A DNA stretch of 64,000 nucleotides from Halobaculum litoreum. GTDB taxonomy: Archaea > Halobacteriota > Halobacteria > Halobacteriales > Haloferacaceae. The notes under the pieces were generated by a model, which was not told where the DNA came from, made no database searches, and saw only the letters and a program-made list of their open reading frames with translations. This document shows positions 25,890 to 35,507 of this stretch, one piece after another. The first letter of the stretch is position 1. Each line of letters starts with the position of its first letter. Both the position numbers and the translations under genes were made by a program. Location of the stretch: positions 2,232,001-2,296,000 of the forward strand of contig NZ_CP126156.1 of assembly GCF_030127125.1 (NCBI RefSeq). Reading direction: 5' to 3'.

Positions 25890-27080
25890 TCACTCGTCGT
25901 CGAGCGCCGCCGCCAGCGCCGCCCGACGCGCGCGGGCGGCGGCCAGTTCCGCGGCCGCCGCCCCCGAGGCGACGCGCTCGACCTCCTCGTCCGACAGCTC
26001 CGCCTCCGCCTCGGCGGCCCGGCGCAGGCGCTCGTACTCGGGGTGGTCGGCCGCCTCGCGGAGCGCGCGGGCGCGGGCGACGACCGACTCGGGGGCGAAC
26101 GTCGCGACCAGCGAGACGAGTTCCTCGCGCTGGAAGCGGAGCGTCTCCGCCGACGGCGGCGGCCAGCCGACCGTCAGCGGGTCCGCGGAGAGCCGTTCGA
26201 GGTACGTCCGGTGGGGCCGCACGCGGGCGGTGAAGGTGCCGGGGTCGTCGACGTAGTGGTCCAGTTTCGACGCCGAGTAGTCCGCGTACGCCAGCAGGTC
26301 CGGGACCGGCTCGTCGCCGGCGGGCGCGTCCGCGAGGAAGGCGACCAGTTCGGGCGGCGGGGCGGCGTAGTCGACGAACGGGGTGGCGGCGGCGTCGGCG
26401 ACGAAGCCGAGCAGTTCGCGGGCGGGCGCCTCCCGGCGGAAGTCGGCGAACGCGTCGCGGACCGCGTCGTCGTACGCCGCGATCGGCTCGCGGATCTCCT
26501 CGACGGGCGCCGTCAGGTCCGCCTCGCCGAGTTCGACGAGGCGTTCGAGGTCGGCCGCCCGCTCGTCGAGCGCGTCGAGGCGGCGCTCGACGGCGCGCTC
26601 GGCCTCGTGGACGGCGGCCGCGGCGTCCTCGCGCTCGGCGAGGCGGTCGGCGAGGTCGCGGGCGGGCGCGAGCGCCTCGCGGGCGCGCTCGAAGTCCGAC
26701 TCCGAGAGGCGGCGGCCGTCGACCGCCTCGTTGGCCCGCTCGAACGCCCCGTAGCCGGGCGTGTCCTCGTCCAGGTCCTCGACGATCCCCGCGAACTCGC
26801 CTTGGAACTCGACGTACGCCTGGAAGTCGCCGGTGCCCGTCGCGGAGTCGACGTACCGCTCGAGGAGCCGGTCGGCGCGCCCGACGGCGTCGCGGACCGT
26901 CTCCAGCGTCGCCGCGCCGTGTTCGGCGACGGCGGCCTCGGCGTCGGCGCGGCGCTCGCGCGCCTCGCGGAGCGCGTCGACCAGCGCGGCCGCGTCGCGG
27001 TCGGCGTCCGGGAGCGGGGCCGGCGTCGCGCTGGCGTCCGGCCCGGGCGCGTCGCCGACGGCGTCGGGGTCCCCGACCAT
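25890..27080 (-). CDS. long helical coiled-coil protein, haloarchaeal hypothetical
   Basis: This 396-residue protein is rich in Ala, Arg, Glu and Asp, with long helices (about 28-170 and 300-396) of coiled-coil character. The middle (residues 195-300) contains a less regular part (PVPDLLAYADYSASKLDHYV). The protein has no signal peptide and no nucleotide-binding motif. Its last gene-proximal neighbour is HisI, 3 nt upstream, so both are in one operon. I do not recognise a family with a known role. Confidence 0.75.
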   Translation of the reverse strand: MVGDPDAVGDAPGPDASATPAPLPDADRDAAALVDALREARERRADAEAAVAEHGAATLETVRDAVGRADRLLERYVDSATGTGDFQAYVEFQGEFAGIVEDLDEDTPGYGAFERANEAVDGRRLSESDFERAREALAPARDLADRLAEREDAAAAVHEAERAVERRLDALDERAADLERLVELGEADLTAPVEEIREPIAAYDDAVRDAFADFRREAPARELLGFVADAAATPFVDYAAPPPELVAFLADAPAGDEPVPDLLAYADYSASKLDHYVDDPGTFTARVRPHRTYLERLSADPLTVGWPPPSAETLRFQREELVSLVATFAPESVVARARALREAADHPEYERLRRAAEAEAELSDEEVERVASGAAAAELAAARARRAALAAALDDE

Positions 27081-27083
27081 CCG

Positions 27084-27476
27084 TTACTCGTACACCGCGT
27101 CGGGGTCGAACACGCGTTCGCCCACCGCGTCGCCGTCGACGGTGCGGTGGAAACACGAGCGGTGGCCGGTGTGACACGCGCCGCCGGTCTGGTCGACGAG
27201 ATAGAGGAGCGCGTCGGCGTCGCAGTCGACGCGGACCTCGTCGACCGCCTGCGTGTGGCCGCTGGTGGCGCCCTTCTCCCACAACTCCTCGCGGGAGCGC
27301 GAGTAGTAGTGGGCCCGGCCCGTCTCGCGCGTCCGGTCGAGCGCCTCCCGGTTCGCGTACGCGAGCATCAACACCTCGCCGGAGTCGGCGTCCTGTGCGA
27401 CCGCGGGGACGAGCCCGTCGTCCCCGAAGTCCACGTCGATCCCGCCGCCCGCGGCGTCGACCTGCGAGTCGCTCAT
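27084..27476 (-). CDS. hisI: phosphoribosyl-AMP cyclohydrolase
   Basis: HisI opens the purine ring of phosphoribosyl-AMP, the third step of histidine synthesis. The 130-residue protein has the zinc/magnesium site residues in VDCDAD and in CHTGHRSCF, and the conserved [11 protein letters not shown]. It is the single-domain form; HisE (pyrophosphohydrolase) is not fused. A cctatcc box about 30 nt before the ATG suggests a leaderless transcript. HisG lies apart at 55848, so the histidine genes are not clustered here. Confidence 0.95.
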   Translation of the reverse strand: MSDSQVDAAGGGIDVDFGDDGLVPAVAQDADSGEVLMLAYANREALDRTRETGRAHYYSRSREELWEKGATSGHTQAVDEVRVDCDADALLYLVDQTGGACHTGHRSCFHRTVDGDAVGERVFDPDAVYE

Positions 27477-27556
27477 CGCCCCGAACGTCGGCGGTGCGGC
27501 GGATAGGTCTTGTGCGTGTGTCGGGCCGGCCGGCGGCTCGGGACCCGGCGGTACGG

Positions 27557-28662
27557 TCACACCAGTCCCAGCGCGCCGAGGGCGACGGTCAACGCGTCGC
27601 CGTACGTCAACGCGAGGACGAGCCCCGCGAACAGGGGGACGAGGAACGGGAGGCCGGGCGACACCCACAGCGCCTCCTCGCTCGTCACCCGCTCCAACCC
27701 TTCGCGGAGTCGCTCGGGGGTGGTGCCGTACGCGCTCCCCTCGACGTCGTCGAGGAACCGCTCGGCGGCCCACGGGTCGTCCGGCGCCGCGGGCGAGGCG
27801 GCCGCAGGCGGGGCATCGGCCGCGGCACCCGGTTTCTCCGCCGCGTCCGCGTCGGGGAACTCGAAGCCGCCGGAGTCGTCCGTGCCGCCGTCGACGCCGC
27901 CGTCGGTCCGCGGGCCGTCGTGGACGGCGCCGTCGGTCGGGGGTGGGTCCCCTCGACGGAGGCCGGGTCGCGGTGGGCCTCGGGGTCGGCCCGGACGGCC
28001 GCGAGGGTGGTGCCGCGCCACCGGAGGTACATCCGGAGGGCGTCGAGGTCGAGGCCGCGCTCCGGGCGGAGCCCGTCGACGCGGAGGAGCTGGCCGTGGA
28101 CCGTCGGCAGGTCGTCGACGGCGGTCCAGCGACCCACGAACATCGCGGGCGACAGCCGGCCGGCGGCGAGGTTCGACGCGAACAGGAGGGCGATGTACCC
28201 CGCCCCGAACAGCACGGCGTTCGTCAGCGCCGACATCGCCGTCACGCCGAGCGCGGCGGGGTGGACCGGGAAGCCGACCGTGTGGAGCCACGTCACGTCG
28301 GGCAGGATCCACAGCGGAACGACGTACGCGGGCGTGGTCGGGAACGCGACCGCGAGTACGACGAGCGCCTTCATGTCGGCGCCGCCGAAGGCGGCCAGCC
28401 GGTACGCGAGCACCGAGAAGGGGATCACGAACAGCAGCGCGAAGCCCACGCGAACGAGGAAGATCCGGCCGGCGTAGCCGTCGAACGGGAACGCCGCCGC
28501 GGCGTCGAGCGCCAGCGCGAGGACGCCGATCGCGAGCAACGGGTACCAGAGGCCGCTCGACACGCGGCGGGTGCGGATGTCGCGGTAGGCGGCCCACGCC
28601 AGCGGCGGGAGCAGCAGCAGGCGCAGGAGGTCGGCCGCGGTGGCGACGCCGAACACGTCCAT
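27557..28662 (-). CDS. prepilin/preflagellin peptidase (PibD-type), frameshifted
   Basis: This membrane aspartic peptidase cleaves the signal of archaeal type IV pilins and archaellins. The catalytic Asp pair is seen in [12 protein letters not shown] (about residue 26) and in the GxxD motif GGADMK. About six hydrophobic helices form the N-terminal half, followed by a long cytosolic region. The frame is lost near 27945, in the run of C/G bases 27939-27952. The acidic linker and the final helix ([15 protein letters not shown]) continue in another frame to 27557. One extra base would give 368 residues. The promoter has a cctaact box 27 nt before the ATG. Confidence 0.82.
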
Positions 28663-28809
28663 GTCCGGTCGCACGCGGCCGGGGAGTTAGGCGTTGCGTT
28701 GCCCGCGACGGCGGCCGGTGGGCGGTGGGCGGGGGGCGGTGCGCCGGACCCCGGCGGAGCCGTCGCTGGCGAGCGGCGATAAACGGGAGAAGTCGCGGCG
28801 AAGCCGCGC

Positions 28810-29199
28810 TCAGATGACGCGGTTCTGGAGGTAGTCCAGGTGCTTCGCGTTGTAGACGATCTTGATCTCGTCGGCCTGGGGCGACCCGATGCAGGTGAGG
28901 CGGACGTTCTTGTCGTCGACCTCCTCGTCGGAGAGGATCTGCTGCATGTCCATCTCGATCTCGCCCTCCTTCAGGATCGCCGCACAGTTCGCACAGGCGC
29001 CGGCGCGGCACGAGAACGGCCAGTCGTAGCCCTGGGCCTCGGCGGCTTCCAGGATGTACTCGCCTTCGTTGACCTCCAGCTCGCCGTAGTCCTCCGCGTC
29101 CAGCCCCGCGTCGGCGGCGTTGGCGAAGAGGTCGTCGTCGTCGAGGTCCCAGCCGTTGTCGTCCAGCACTTCGTAGTTGAGGTATTCGACCGTGGGCAT
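28810..29199 (-). CDS. 2Fe-2S ferredoxin, haloarchaeal plant-type
   Basis: This 129-residue electron carrier has four Cys (C64, C69, C72, C103) binding a 2Fe-2S cluster in the CRAGAC-xx-C arrangement. The acidic insertion at about residues 10-45 is typical of halophilic ferredoxins and keeps them soluble in salt. It may serve the AOR-type enzyme or 2-oxoacid oxidoreductases; this is inference. Upstream, between 29200 and 29340, lie a ctaatgg element about 33 nt before the ATG and a palindrome gcctttaggc at 29268-29277. Confidence 0.96.
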   Translation of the reverse strand: MPTVEYLNYEVLDDNGWDLDDDDLFANAADAGLDAEDYGELEVNEGEYILEAAEAQGYDWPFSCRAGACANCAAILKEGEIEMDMQQILSDEEVDDKNVRLTCIGSPQADEIKIVYNAKHLDYLQNRVI

Positions 29200-29343
29200 T
29201 TCGTCCCGCGATTCGACCGCCGGACCATTAGTTGTTGCTATCTCGCAGGGAGAATCGCCGCCGTATAGCCTTTAGGCGTGCCAAAACCACCGTTTTCCGT
29301 ACGGCGGAGAACGCGGTCCGGGGCCGTCGTGCCGGCGCGCCCC

Positions 29344-30522
29344 CTACAGCGGGACCAGCGAGAACAGCGCGTACGACGAGACGAACGAGATGGTCGGCGT
29401 GAGGATCCAAAAGGAGACGACGCGCCCGGTCGTCCCGGCGTCGAACAGGTCCTCGGCGAGCAGGTCGTCGCCCTCCTCCTCGCCGACGCGCGGCACGTCC
29501 GCCGCCGAGGAGCGTTCGGCCGCGAGCGCGTTCACCGACACCTCCGACCGTTCGCGGTCGCCCCCGTCGGCGCCGATGGCGCCGCTGACGGCGTCGCCGA
29601 TGGTCGTCGTGCGCGTCGCCCGCCCCCACCCGAGGCCGACGATCGACATCGTCGCGGAGACGGCCAGCGAGGCGGGGATCCCGATCGCCGAGAGGAAGGT
29701 GATCATGCTCGCCGACACGACCTCGACGACCAGCGCCGCCAACAGCGGGAGGTCCGTGAGGTCGTTGCCGACGGTGTCGAGCGTCCGGCGCGCGATCGTG
29801 AACGCGCCGAGCCCGATCGCCGCCCCGGCGACCAACACGCCCTGGCTCGCCGTGATCGACCCGTTCCCGACCAGCGGCGCGACGGCGTTGGCGGCGTTGG
29901 ACGCGCCCGCCGAGAAGGCCATGTAGCAGGCGATCACGACGACGAGCACCGTCCCGAGCAGTTCCTTCCCGGTCGTGTCGTCGGCGATCCGGGGGCGGCG
30001 GCCGTCGAACTCGAGGATCCCCCCGGGCGTGCGGTCGATCGCGAAGGCGGCGTCGAGGTACGGGTAGAGGTAGCGGCCGACCACCGCACAGATCCAGAAG
30101 GCGACGACGGGCGCGACGAGCCACCAGCCGACGATCCGGAGCATCACGTCGGCGTTCAACGTCCCGGTGGCGGCGCCGAGGCCGGCGATGGCGCCGACGG
30201 CCGTCATCGACGTCGAGGCGGGGACGCCGAAGGTGTTTGAGACGAGCAGCGCCAGCCCCACGAAGAAGAGGACGGCGACGCTGGCGGCCAGCGTGAACTG
30301 CGCGGCGGGGACGATCTTCCCGCCCATCGTCTCGATCACCTCGCGCCCGACCGTCCAGCCGCCCGCGAGCGCGAACAGCGACATGAGCGCCGCCGCCGCC
30401 GTCTTCGAGAGGGTGCCGCTGCCGACCGCCGGGCCGAACGAGACGCCCGTCGAGGAGCCGCCGATGTTGAAGCCGACGAACACCGCGACGACCAGCCCGA
30501 CCACCAGGAGTGCCTCGACCAC
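29344..30522 (-). CDS. PiT-family inorganic phosphate permease
   Basis: This 392-residue membrane protein belongs to the PiT family (phosphate:proton or sodium symport). The duplicated PD001131-like signature is seen as VFVGFNIGGSSTGVSFG near the N-terminus and AFSAGASNAANAVAPLVGNG in the middle. Between the last two helices is a hydrophilic acidic loop (about 310-360). The start is GTG with a cttttac box (near 30548) about 27 nt upstream. The adjoining HtpX gene is divergent and has its own promoter. Confidence 0.93.
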   Translation of the reverse strand: MVEALLVVGLVVAVFVGFNIGGSSTGVSFGPAVGSGTLSKTAAAALMSLFALAGGWTVGREVIETMGGKIVPAAQFTLAASVAVLFFVGLALLVSNTFGVPASTSMTAVGAIAGLGAATGTLNADVMLRIVGWWLVAPVVAFWICAVVGRYLYPYLDAAFAIDRTPGGILEFDGRRPRIADDTTGKELLGTVLVVVIACYMAFSAGASNAANAVAPLVGNGSITASQGVLVAGAAIGLGAFTIARRTLDTVGNDLTDLPLLAALVVEVVSASMITFLSAIGIPASLAVSATMSIVGLGWGRATRTTTIGDAVSGAIGADGGDRERSEVSVNALAAERSSAADVPRVGEEEGDDLLAEDLFDAGTTGRVVSFWILTPTISFVSSYALFSLVPL

Positions 30523-30619
30523 ACCGGTACTCGCGGGCCTCGGGGTAAAAGTCCGTCCGCCTCGGGGGACGGCGACGGCGGGGCGCCGCCGTCGCGACCG
30601 TCGGCCGATCCACGACAGC

Positions 30620-30626
30620 GTTTAAG
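30620..30626 (+). promoter_or_regulatory. TATA box of htpX
   Basis: The sequence gtttaag is centred about 26 nt before the ATG at 30649, the spacing of a leaderless haloarchaeal gene. Confidence 0.6.
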
Positions 30627-30648
30627 CCGTGCATCCGGTAGTAGGGGT

Positions 30649-31524
30649 ATGGAATGGAAGACGGACTGGGGACTCCGCGGTCGCATGGTGCTGACCGGGT
30701 TCCTCCTGTTCGCCCTCTACATCGTGTTCATCGCGGTGTTGTCGAGGTTCGTCGGCCTGTTCGCGCTGGTCGCCATCATGGGCCTGTTCTCGCTGGGGCA
30801 GTTCTTCTTCAGCGACAAACTCGCCCTCTACTCGATGGGCGCCAAGGAGGTCTCCGAGGAGGAGTACCCCGAGCTGCACCGCACGATCACCCGCCTGTCC
30901 CAGCAGGCCGACCTCCCGAAGCCGACGGTCGCCGTCGCGGACACGCGCGTCCCGAACGCGTTCGCGACCGGCCGCTCGCAGAAGAAGTCGGCCGTCTGTG
31001 TGACGACGGGCCTCCTGCGCACCCTCGACGACGAGGAGTTGGAGGGCGTGCTCGCCCACGAACTCGCGCACATCAAGAACCGCGACGTGATGGTGATGAC
31101 CATCGCGTCGTTCCTGTCGACGCTGGCGTTCATCGTCGTGCGCTGGGGCTGGCTGCTCGGCGGCGGCGACAGCCGCGGCGGCAACCAGGCGCCCGTGCTG
31201 GTGGCGATCGTCGTGTCGCTGGTCGTGTGGGTGATCTCGTTCCTGCTCATCCGCCTGCTGTCGCGCTACCGCGAGTTCGCGGCCGACCGCGGCGGCGCGG
31301 CCATCTCCGGCAAGCCCGGCGCGCTCGCGTCGGCGCTGGTCACCATCGACAGCGGTATGGACCGCGTCCCGAAGGAGGACCTGCGCGACACCGCGGAGAT
31401 GAACGCGTTCTTCGTCATCCCGATCAGGTCCGGGTTCGTCGGGAAGCTGTTCTCCACCCACCCGAGCACCGAGAAGCGCGTCGAGCGCCTCCGCGAACTG
31501 GAGCGGGAGTTCGAGACGGCCTGA
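30649..31524 (+). CDS. htpX: HtpX-family membrane metalloprotease (M48)
   Basis: This 291-residue membrane-bound zinc protease takes part in membrane protein quality control. Two helices at the N-terminus (about 14-54) precede the catalytic domain. The zinc motif HELAH is at 137-141 and the third ligand is in the YREFAADR segment near 207. Two more helices lie at about 150-200. The GKLFSTHPSTEKRVERL end is typical of the family. The LURP-one-type and PspAB genes follow, a haloarchaeal grouping consistent with membrane stress. Confidence 0.94.
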   Translation: MEWKTDWGLRGRMVLTGFLLFALYIVFIAVLSRFVGLFALVAIMGLFSLGQFFFSDKLALYSMGAKEVSEEEYPELHRTITRLSQQADLPKPTVAVADTRVPNAFATGRSQKKSAVCVTTGLLRTLDDEELEGVLAHELAHIKNRDVMVMTIASFLSTLAFIVVRWGWLLGGGDSRGGNQAPVLVAIVVSLVVWVISFLLIRLLSRYREFAADRGGAAISGKPGALASALVTIDSGMDRVPKEDLRDTAEMNAFFVIPIRSGFVGKLFSTHPSTEKRVERLRELEREFETA

Positions 31525-31602
31525 GCCGCCTCCGCCTCCGACGCCGACCTGCTCCGCCCCGCCGTCCGAGCGTTCAAGTGGGAGACCGGAGCAGTGCCGC
31601 AC

Positions 31603-32181
31603 GTGAGCGACCGCACGTACGACATCGCCGGGATCGAGTTGACCGACGACCGCTACACCGTCGTCCAGAGCCTCGTCCGCAACAAGTACCGCGCCGAGGA
31701 CTCGGCCGGGAACGTCGTCCTCCGGGGGAAACAGAAGATGCTGAAGCTGAAAGAGGAGTTCCCGTTCGTCGACGCCGACGGCGAGCCGGTGTTCCGCGTG
31801 AAGGCCGCCGGGATGCTCGACGTCGCCGGCAACTACGTCCTCACGGACTCGCGAACTGACGAGGAGCTGGTGATCCTCGACAACGACTACTCCGTCTTCC
31901 AAGACACGTGGACGATCCGCGACGCCGACACCGGGGCGCGATTGGCGCAGATCGACTCCCGCGGCGCGGCCGTCACGCTCGCGCGCAACGTCCTCCCGTT
32001 CGGCGCGTGGATCCCCCACAAGTACGAGATCACCGACGCCGACGGCGGCCACGTCGGCGCCATCGAGGGGCAGTTCTCGCTGCAGGACACCTACGAGATC
32101 AGCGTCGACGACGCGAGCGACGTGCCCAAAGAGCCCGTCGTCGCCGCCGCGATGGTGATCGACGCGATCCAGGGGAACTGA
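31603..32181 (+). CDS. LURP-one-related (LOR/tubby-fold) protein
   Basis: This 192-residue protein is built of beta strands with the LOR family pattern: VRNKYRAEDSAGNVVLRGKQK, FRVKAAGMLDVAGNYV and the final YEISVDD. The tubby-like fold suggests a membrane- or phospholipid-associated role. There are two in-frame GTG starts, 31594 and 31603; the latter (SDRTYDI) agrees better with a ttcaagtg element about 30 nt upstream. It lies between HtpX and PspAB, all in the same direction. The exact activity is unknown. Confidence 0.8.
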   Translation: MSDRTYDIAGIELTDDRYTVVQSLVRNKYRAEDSAGNVVLRGKQKMLKLKEEFPFVDADGEPVFRVKAAGMLDVAGNYVLTDSRTDEELVILDNDYSVFQDTWTIRDADTGARLAQIDSRGAAVTLARNVLPFGAWIPHKYEITDADGGHVGAIEGQFSLQDTYEISVDDASDVPKEPVVAAAMVIDAIQGN

Positions 32182-32272
32182 GCGGGCGGCGCGGCGCGCG
32201 CGTCGCCGCCGCGCGTCCGTCGCCCGAGGCGACGGCTTGAACACGCACCCCGCCGTCAGTCCGGCAACGACG

Positions 32273-32881
32273 ATGGGGATCCTCGACACACTCCGATCCG
32301 TGCTCGGCGTCCGTGCGGAGACCGACGCCGTCAGCGACGCCGACCCCGAGGACCTGTTCGGGATGAGCACGGCGTACGTCACGATGGAGGCCGACCTCGG
32401 CTTCCGGTCGGTCGGCGAGGCCGCGCTGTGTTTCTCGTCGGTCGACTCCACCGACTTCGCCGACACCGTCGACGCCGTCGAGGCGATCCTCGACGCCGGC
32501 GCGGAGGAGACCGGCACGACGTTCCGCCGCCACGCCGACGACTACGGCTACCACTGGGTCGTGCTCGCCGACGACGACCCCGAGGACCTCGTCACCTCCG
32601 TCCACTTCGCCGCCGACGAGTTCGTCGAGCGCGGGTACGGCTCGCGCCTCCTCGCCGCCGTGTTCGGCTTCGAGCGGGACGGCGGCGAGCGCGCCTACTG
32701 GGTCTACTCGTTCCGCCGCGGCGCCTACTACCCGTTCGCGCCGACCGGCACCAGCAGTCGCGACAACAAGATCGAGTTCAAGCTCGAATCCGTGCTGGAC
32801 GGCGAACTCGGCCTCGAATCCGAGAAGGAGTACTGGTATCCGCTGTGGCCGGACAGCCCGAACGGCCACCCGTGGGGCTGA
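32273..32881 (+). CDS. pspAB: PspA-associated protein PspAB
   Basis: This 202-residue protein is the haloarchaeal PspAB family, linked to PspA and HtpX. The N-terminus MGILDTLRSVLGVR begins with a short amphipathic helix, followed by a beta-rich domain with YVTMEADLGFRSVGEAAL and HWVVLADDDPEDLV. The C-terminus ends in a conserved aromatic stretch (KEYWYPLWPDSPNGHPWG). A PspA gene is not next to it in the window. Genomic association with HtpX fits an envelope stress response; the biochemical role is unknown. Confidence 0.85.
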   Translation: MGILDTLRSVLGVRAETDAVSDADPEDLFGMSTAYVTMEADLGFRSVGEAALCFSSVDSTDFADTVDAVEAILDAGAEETGTTFRRHADDYGYHWVVLADDDPEDLVTSVHFAADEFVERGYGSRLLAAVFGFERDGGERAYWVYSFRRGAYYPFAPTGTSSRDNKIEFKLESVLDGELGLESEKEYWYPLWPDSPNGHPWG

Positions 32882-32892
32882 CCGGGGGCCGA

Positions 32893-33288
32893 CTACGGGA
32901 TCGATTCGTCGCATCCGACCAGCGACGCCCGCACGTCGCCGACGGTGTGGTGCCCGAACGGTCCGAACTCGAAGCCGTCCCACCGCTCCTCCCGGTCGGC
33001 GTCCGCGGCGAGTCCGTCGAGCTCCAGCACGTGTTCGTCGACGCCGTCGGCGACCTCGATAGCGACGAGAAGGTCGGGAGGCTCCGGACCCGTGACGGCG
33101 ACGCCGACCGAGACGTAGTCCTCGTACGGGACGCCGTCGTCGCTCGACTGCTCGGCCCACCGGTTCGTCTTCAGTAGCCTCGCGTCGTCGCAATCGCCCC
33201 CTTCGGCGTCGGACGCGGCCGGTCGCCGCGCGGCACAGCCCGCACCCACGAGGAACGCGAGCGACGAGCAGAACGCACGCCGACGCAT
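32893..33288 (-). CDS. small lipoprotein, unknown function
   Basis: This 131-residue exported lipoprotein has an N-terminal RRR, a hydrophobic segment and a lipobox VGAGC (C18). The mature part has two acidic beta-like segments (YEDYVSVGVAVTGPE, LLVAIEVADGVDEHVLEL). Two Cys, at about residues 33 and 127, may form a disulfide. Lower G+C at some wobble positions sets it slightly apart from its neighbours. No family is recognised. It converges on PspAB and is divergent from RadA. Confidence 0.65.
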   Translation of the reverse strand: MRRRAFCSSLAFLVGAGCAARRPAASDAEGGDCDDARLLKTNRWAEQSSDDGVPYEDYVSVGVAVTGPEPPDLLVAIEVADGVDEHVLELDGLAADADREERWDGFEFGPFGHHTVGDVRASLVGCDESIP

Positions 33289-33433
33289 ACCCCGGCCATT
33301 CCGTGCGCGAGGAAAGTGTCTTCCGGCCGCCACGAACGCCGCCTCCCACCCCTTCCGTTCTGAACCCTCGGACACCCGTGGTGAGCGCCCCGCTCACGTA
33401 CCTCGGTTTCACTTCCACCCTACTGTTAACGAG

Positions 33434-33441
33434 GGTTTATG
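33434..33441 (+). promoter_or_regulatory. TATA box of radA
   Basis: The sequence ggtttatg lies about 31 nt before the ATG at 33469. It is preceded by an A/C-rich element that may be a BRE. It supports ATG 33469 over the upstream in-frame GTG. Confidence 0.6.
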
Positions 33442-33468
33442 TGGGGAGCGGGGCAAGAACCGGGTACG

Positions 33469-34500
33469 ATGCCAGAAGACGACCTGCAGGCGCTCCCCGG
33501 AGTCGGCCCCGCGACCGCTGACAAGCTCATCGAGGCGGGCTTCAAGAGCTACCAGAGCCTCGCCGTCGCCAGCCCCGGCGACCTCGGCAACACCGCCGAC
33601 ATCGGCGAGTCCACGGCGGCGGACGTGATCAACGGCGCCCGCGAGGCGGCCGACGTGGGCGGCTTCGAGACGGGCGCCGCCGTGCTGGAGCGACGCGAGG
33701 AGATCGGCAAGCTCTCCTGGCAGATCGACGAGGTCGACGACCTGCTCGACGGCGGGCTGGAGACCCAGTCGATCACCGAGGTGTACGGCGAGTTCGGCTC
33801 CGGCAAGTCGCAGGTGACCCACCAGATGTCCGTCAACGTCCAGCTGTCGAAGGAGAACGGCGGCCTCGACGGGGGCACCATCTTCGTCGACTCCGAGGAC
33901 ACGTTCCGCCCCGAGCGGATCGACGACATGGTCCGCGGCCTCGACGACGAGATCCTCGCCGACGAACTGGAGCGCCGCGAGATCGAGGGGACCCCCGACG
34001 ACGAGGAGGCGATGGAGGCGCTCGTCAACGACTTCCTCGACCACATCCACGTCGCGAAGGCGTTCAACGCCAACCACCAGATCCTGCTGGCCGAGAAGGC
34101 GAACGAACTCGCCAGCGAGCACGAGGACACCGACTGGCCGATCCGCCTGCTGTGTGTCGACTCGCTCACCGCCCACTTCCGCGCCGAGTACGTCGGCCGC
34201 GGCGAACTGGCCGAGCGCCAGCAGAAGCTCAACAAACACCTCCACGAGCTCGACAAGGTCGGCAACCTGTACAACGTCGCCGTCCTCGTCACCAACCAGG
34301 TCGCGGCCAACCCCGACTCGTACTTCGGCGACCCGACCCAGCCGATCGGCGGCCACATCCTCGGCCACAAGTCGACGTTCCGCATCTACCTCCGCAAGTC
34401 GAAGGGCGACAAGCGGATCGTCCGCCTCGTGGACGCGCCGAACCTCGCCGACGGCGAGGCGGTCATGCGCGTGCAGGACGGCGGCCTGAAGCCGGAGTAA
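33469..34500 (+). CDS. radA: DNA repair and recombination protein RadA
   Basis: RadA is the archaeal RecA/Rad51-type recombinase that forms filaments on single-stranded DNA and promotes strand exchange. The 343-residue protein has an N-terminal helix-hairpin-helix (about 5-60), a polymerisation motif, Walker A GEFGSGKS (106-113) and Walker B in the [11 protein letters not shown] strand. The L2 region follows [20 protein letters not shown]. There is no intein, which often occurs in archaeal RadA. It is alone in its transcript, with its own promoter. Confidence 0.98.
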   Translation: MPEDDLQALPGVGPATADKLIEAGFKSYQSLAVASPGDLGNTADIGESTAADVINGAREAADVGGFETGAAVLERREEIGKLSWQIDEVDDLLDGGLETQSITEVYGEFGSGKSQVTHQMSVNVQLSKENGGLDGGTIFVDSEDTFRPERIDDMVRGLDDEILADELERREIEGTPDDEEAMEALVNDFLDHIHVAKAFNANHQILLAEKANELASEHEDTDWPIRLLCVDSLTAHFRAEYVGRGELAERQQKLNKHLHELDKVGNLYNVAVLVTNQVAANPDSYFGDPTQPIGGHILGHKSTFRIYLRKSKGDKRIVRLVDAPNLADGEAVMRVQDGGLKPE

Positions 34501-34564
34501 CGCGACGGCGGCGCGCCGACGGTCCGTGAGAGTTTTTAACACGTCCGCGCCCCTTTCGTCCGCC

Positions 34565-34942
34565 ATGAGCACCGAAACCGCGTCGGAGGGGCTGACGCTG
34601 CACACGGAGTCGATGACCGGCCTCCACTGGCTCGGCGTCGCGATGGCGGCGATCAGCGGCGTGATCCACCTGTTCCTCGGCGTCTCGTTCATCGACCAGG
34701 GGCTCGGGATCGCCTTCCTCGTCGCCGGGGTCGGCTTCCTCGTCGGCGCGGGCGCCGTGTTGGTCGACTTCCGTCGCCGACTGTTCTACGCGGTCGGCGT
34801 CCCGTTCACGCTCGGCCAGATCGTCATCTGGCTCGCGGTGACCCCCGCCGACGAGTACCTCTCGCCGATCGGGATCACCGACAAGGTGGCGCAGGCGGTG
34901 CTGATCGTCGTGCTGGTCGTCCTCTACCGCCGGGCGTCGTGA
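34565..34942 (+). CDS. four-helix membrane protein, unknown function
   Basis: This 125-residue protein has four predicted transmembrane helices (about 20-40, 47-66, 71-89, 105-121), short loops and an N-terminal serine/glutamate-rich tail. Similar haloarchaeal proteins are annotated only as domains of unknown function. A ttttta box (34533-34538) lies about 30 nt before the ATG. The metal-dependent-hydrolase-like gene starts 10 nt downstream, so both share a transcript. Confidence 0.7.
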   Translation: MSTETASEGLTLHTESMTGLHWLGVAMAAISGVIHLFLGVSFIDQGLGIAFLVAGVGFLVGAGAVLVDFRRRLFYAVGVPFTLGQIVIWLAVTPADEYLSPIGITDKVAQAVLIVVLVVLYRRAS

Positions 34943-34952
34943 TCCGGCCGTG

Positions 34953-35507
34953 ATGGCGTTCACGCACGCGCTCGTCGGCGCGCTCCTCGCCGCGCCCGTC
35001 GTGGTGTACGCGCCGGAGGCGGCCGTCCCCGCGGCGACGGCGGGCATCGTCGGCGGCCTGCTGCCGGACGCCGACCTGTTCGTCGGCCGCCACCGGCGGA
35101 CGCTCCACTTCCCGGTGCTCGGCTGGGCGCTCGCGCTCCCCGCCGTCGCGGCCGCGGTCGTCGTCCCGACGGCGGCGACGCTGTCGCTGGCCGTGTTCGC
35201 CGTCTCCTTCGCCGTCCACGCCGGGACGGACGCGCTCGGCGCGGGCGACGAGATCCGGCCGTGGGAGCGCACCTCGCGGGAGGCGGTGTACGACCACCTC
35301 CGCGGACGGTGGATCGGGCCGCGGTACCTGATCCGCTACGACGGCGCGCCCGAGGACGCCGTCGCGACGGCCGTGTTGGCGGCGCCGGTGGCGCTGTTCT
35401 ACCCGGCCCCGCTGCCGTCGGTCGCCGCCGGCTGTGTCGCGCTCGGCGTCGTGTACGCGCTCGTCCGCCGACGGCTCCCGCCGGTGGTCGAGGAGTTCGT
35501 CGGGTGA
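34953..35507 (+). CDS. DUF457/YdjM-type membrane-bound metal-dependent hydrolase
   Basis: This 184-residue membrane protein resembles the YdjM/DUF457 family. The N-terminal FTHALVGALLAAP with an HAL start and GGLLPDADLFVGRHRR with conserved Asp and His residues fit the family's metal site. Several hydrophobic helices follow. Members are often called inner-membrane metal-dependent hydrolases, but the substrate is unknown. The start is ATG 34953; an in-frame GTG at 34950 is the alternative. It is in the same transcript as the small membrane protein upstream. Confidence 0.75.
   Translation: MAFTHALVGALLAAPVVVYAPEAAVPAATAGIVGGLLPDADLFVGRHRRTLHFPVLGWALALPAVAAAVVVPTAATLSLAVFAVSFAVHAGTDALGAGDEIRPWERTSREAVYDHLRGRWIGPRYLIRYDGAPEDAVATAVLAAPVALFYPAPLPSVAAGCVALGVVYALVRRRLPPVVEEFVG

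Noticed and set aside
29268-29277. Palindrome gcctttaggc between ferredoxin and PiT
   Set aside because: Ten bases only, no conserved context visible; noted in the ferredoxin entry, not claimed as an operator.
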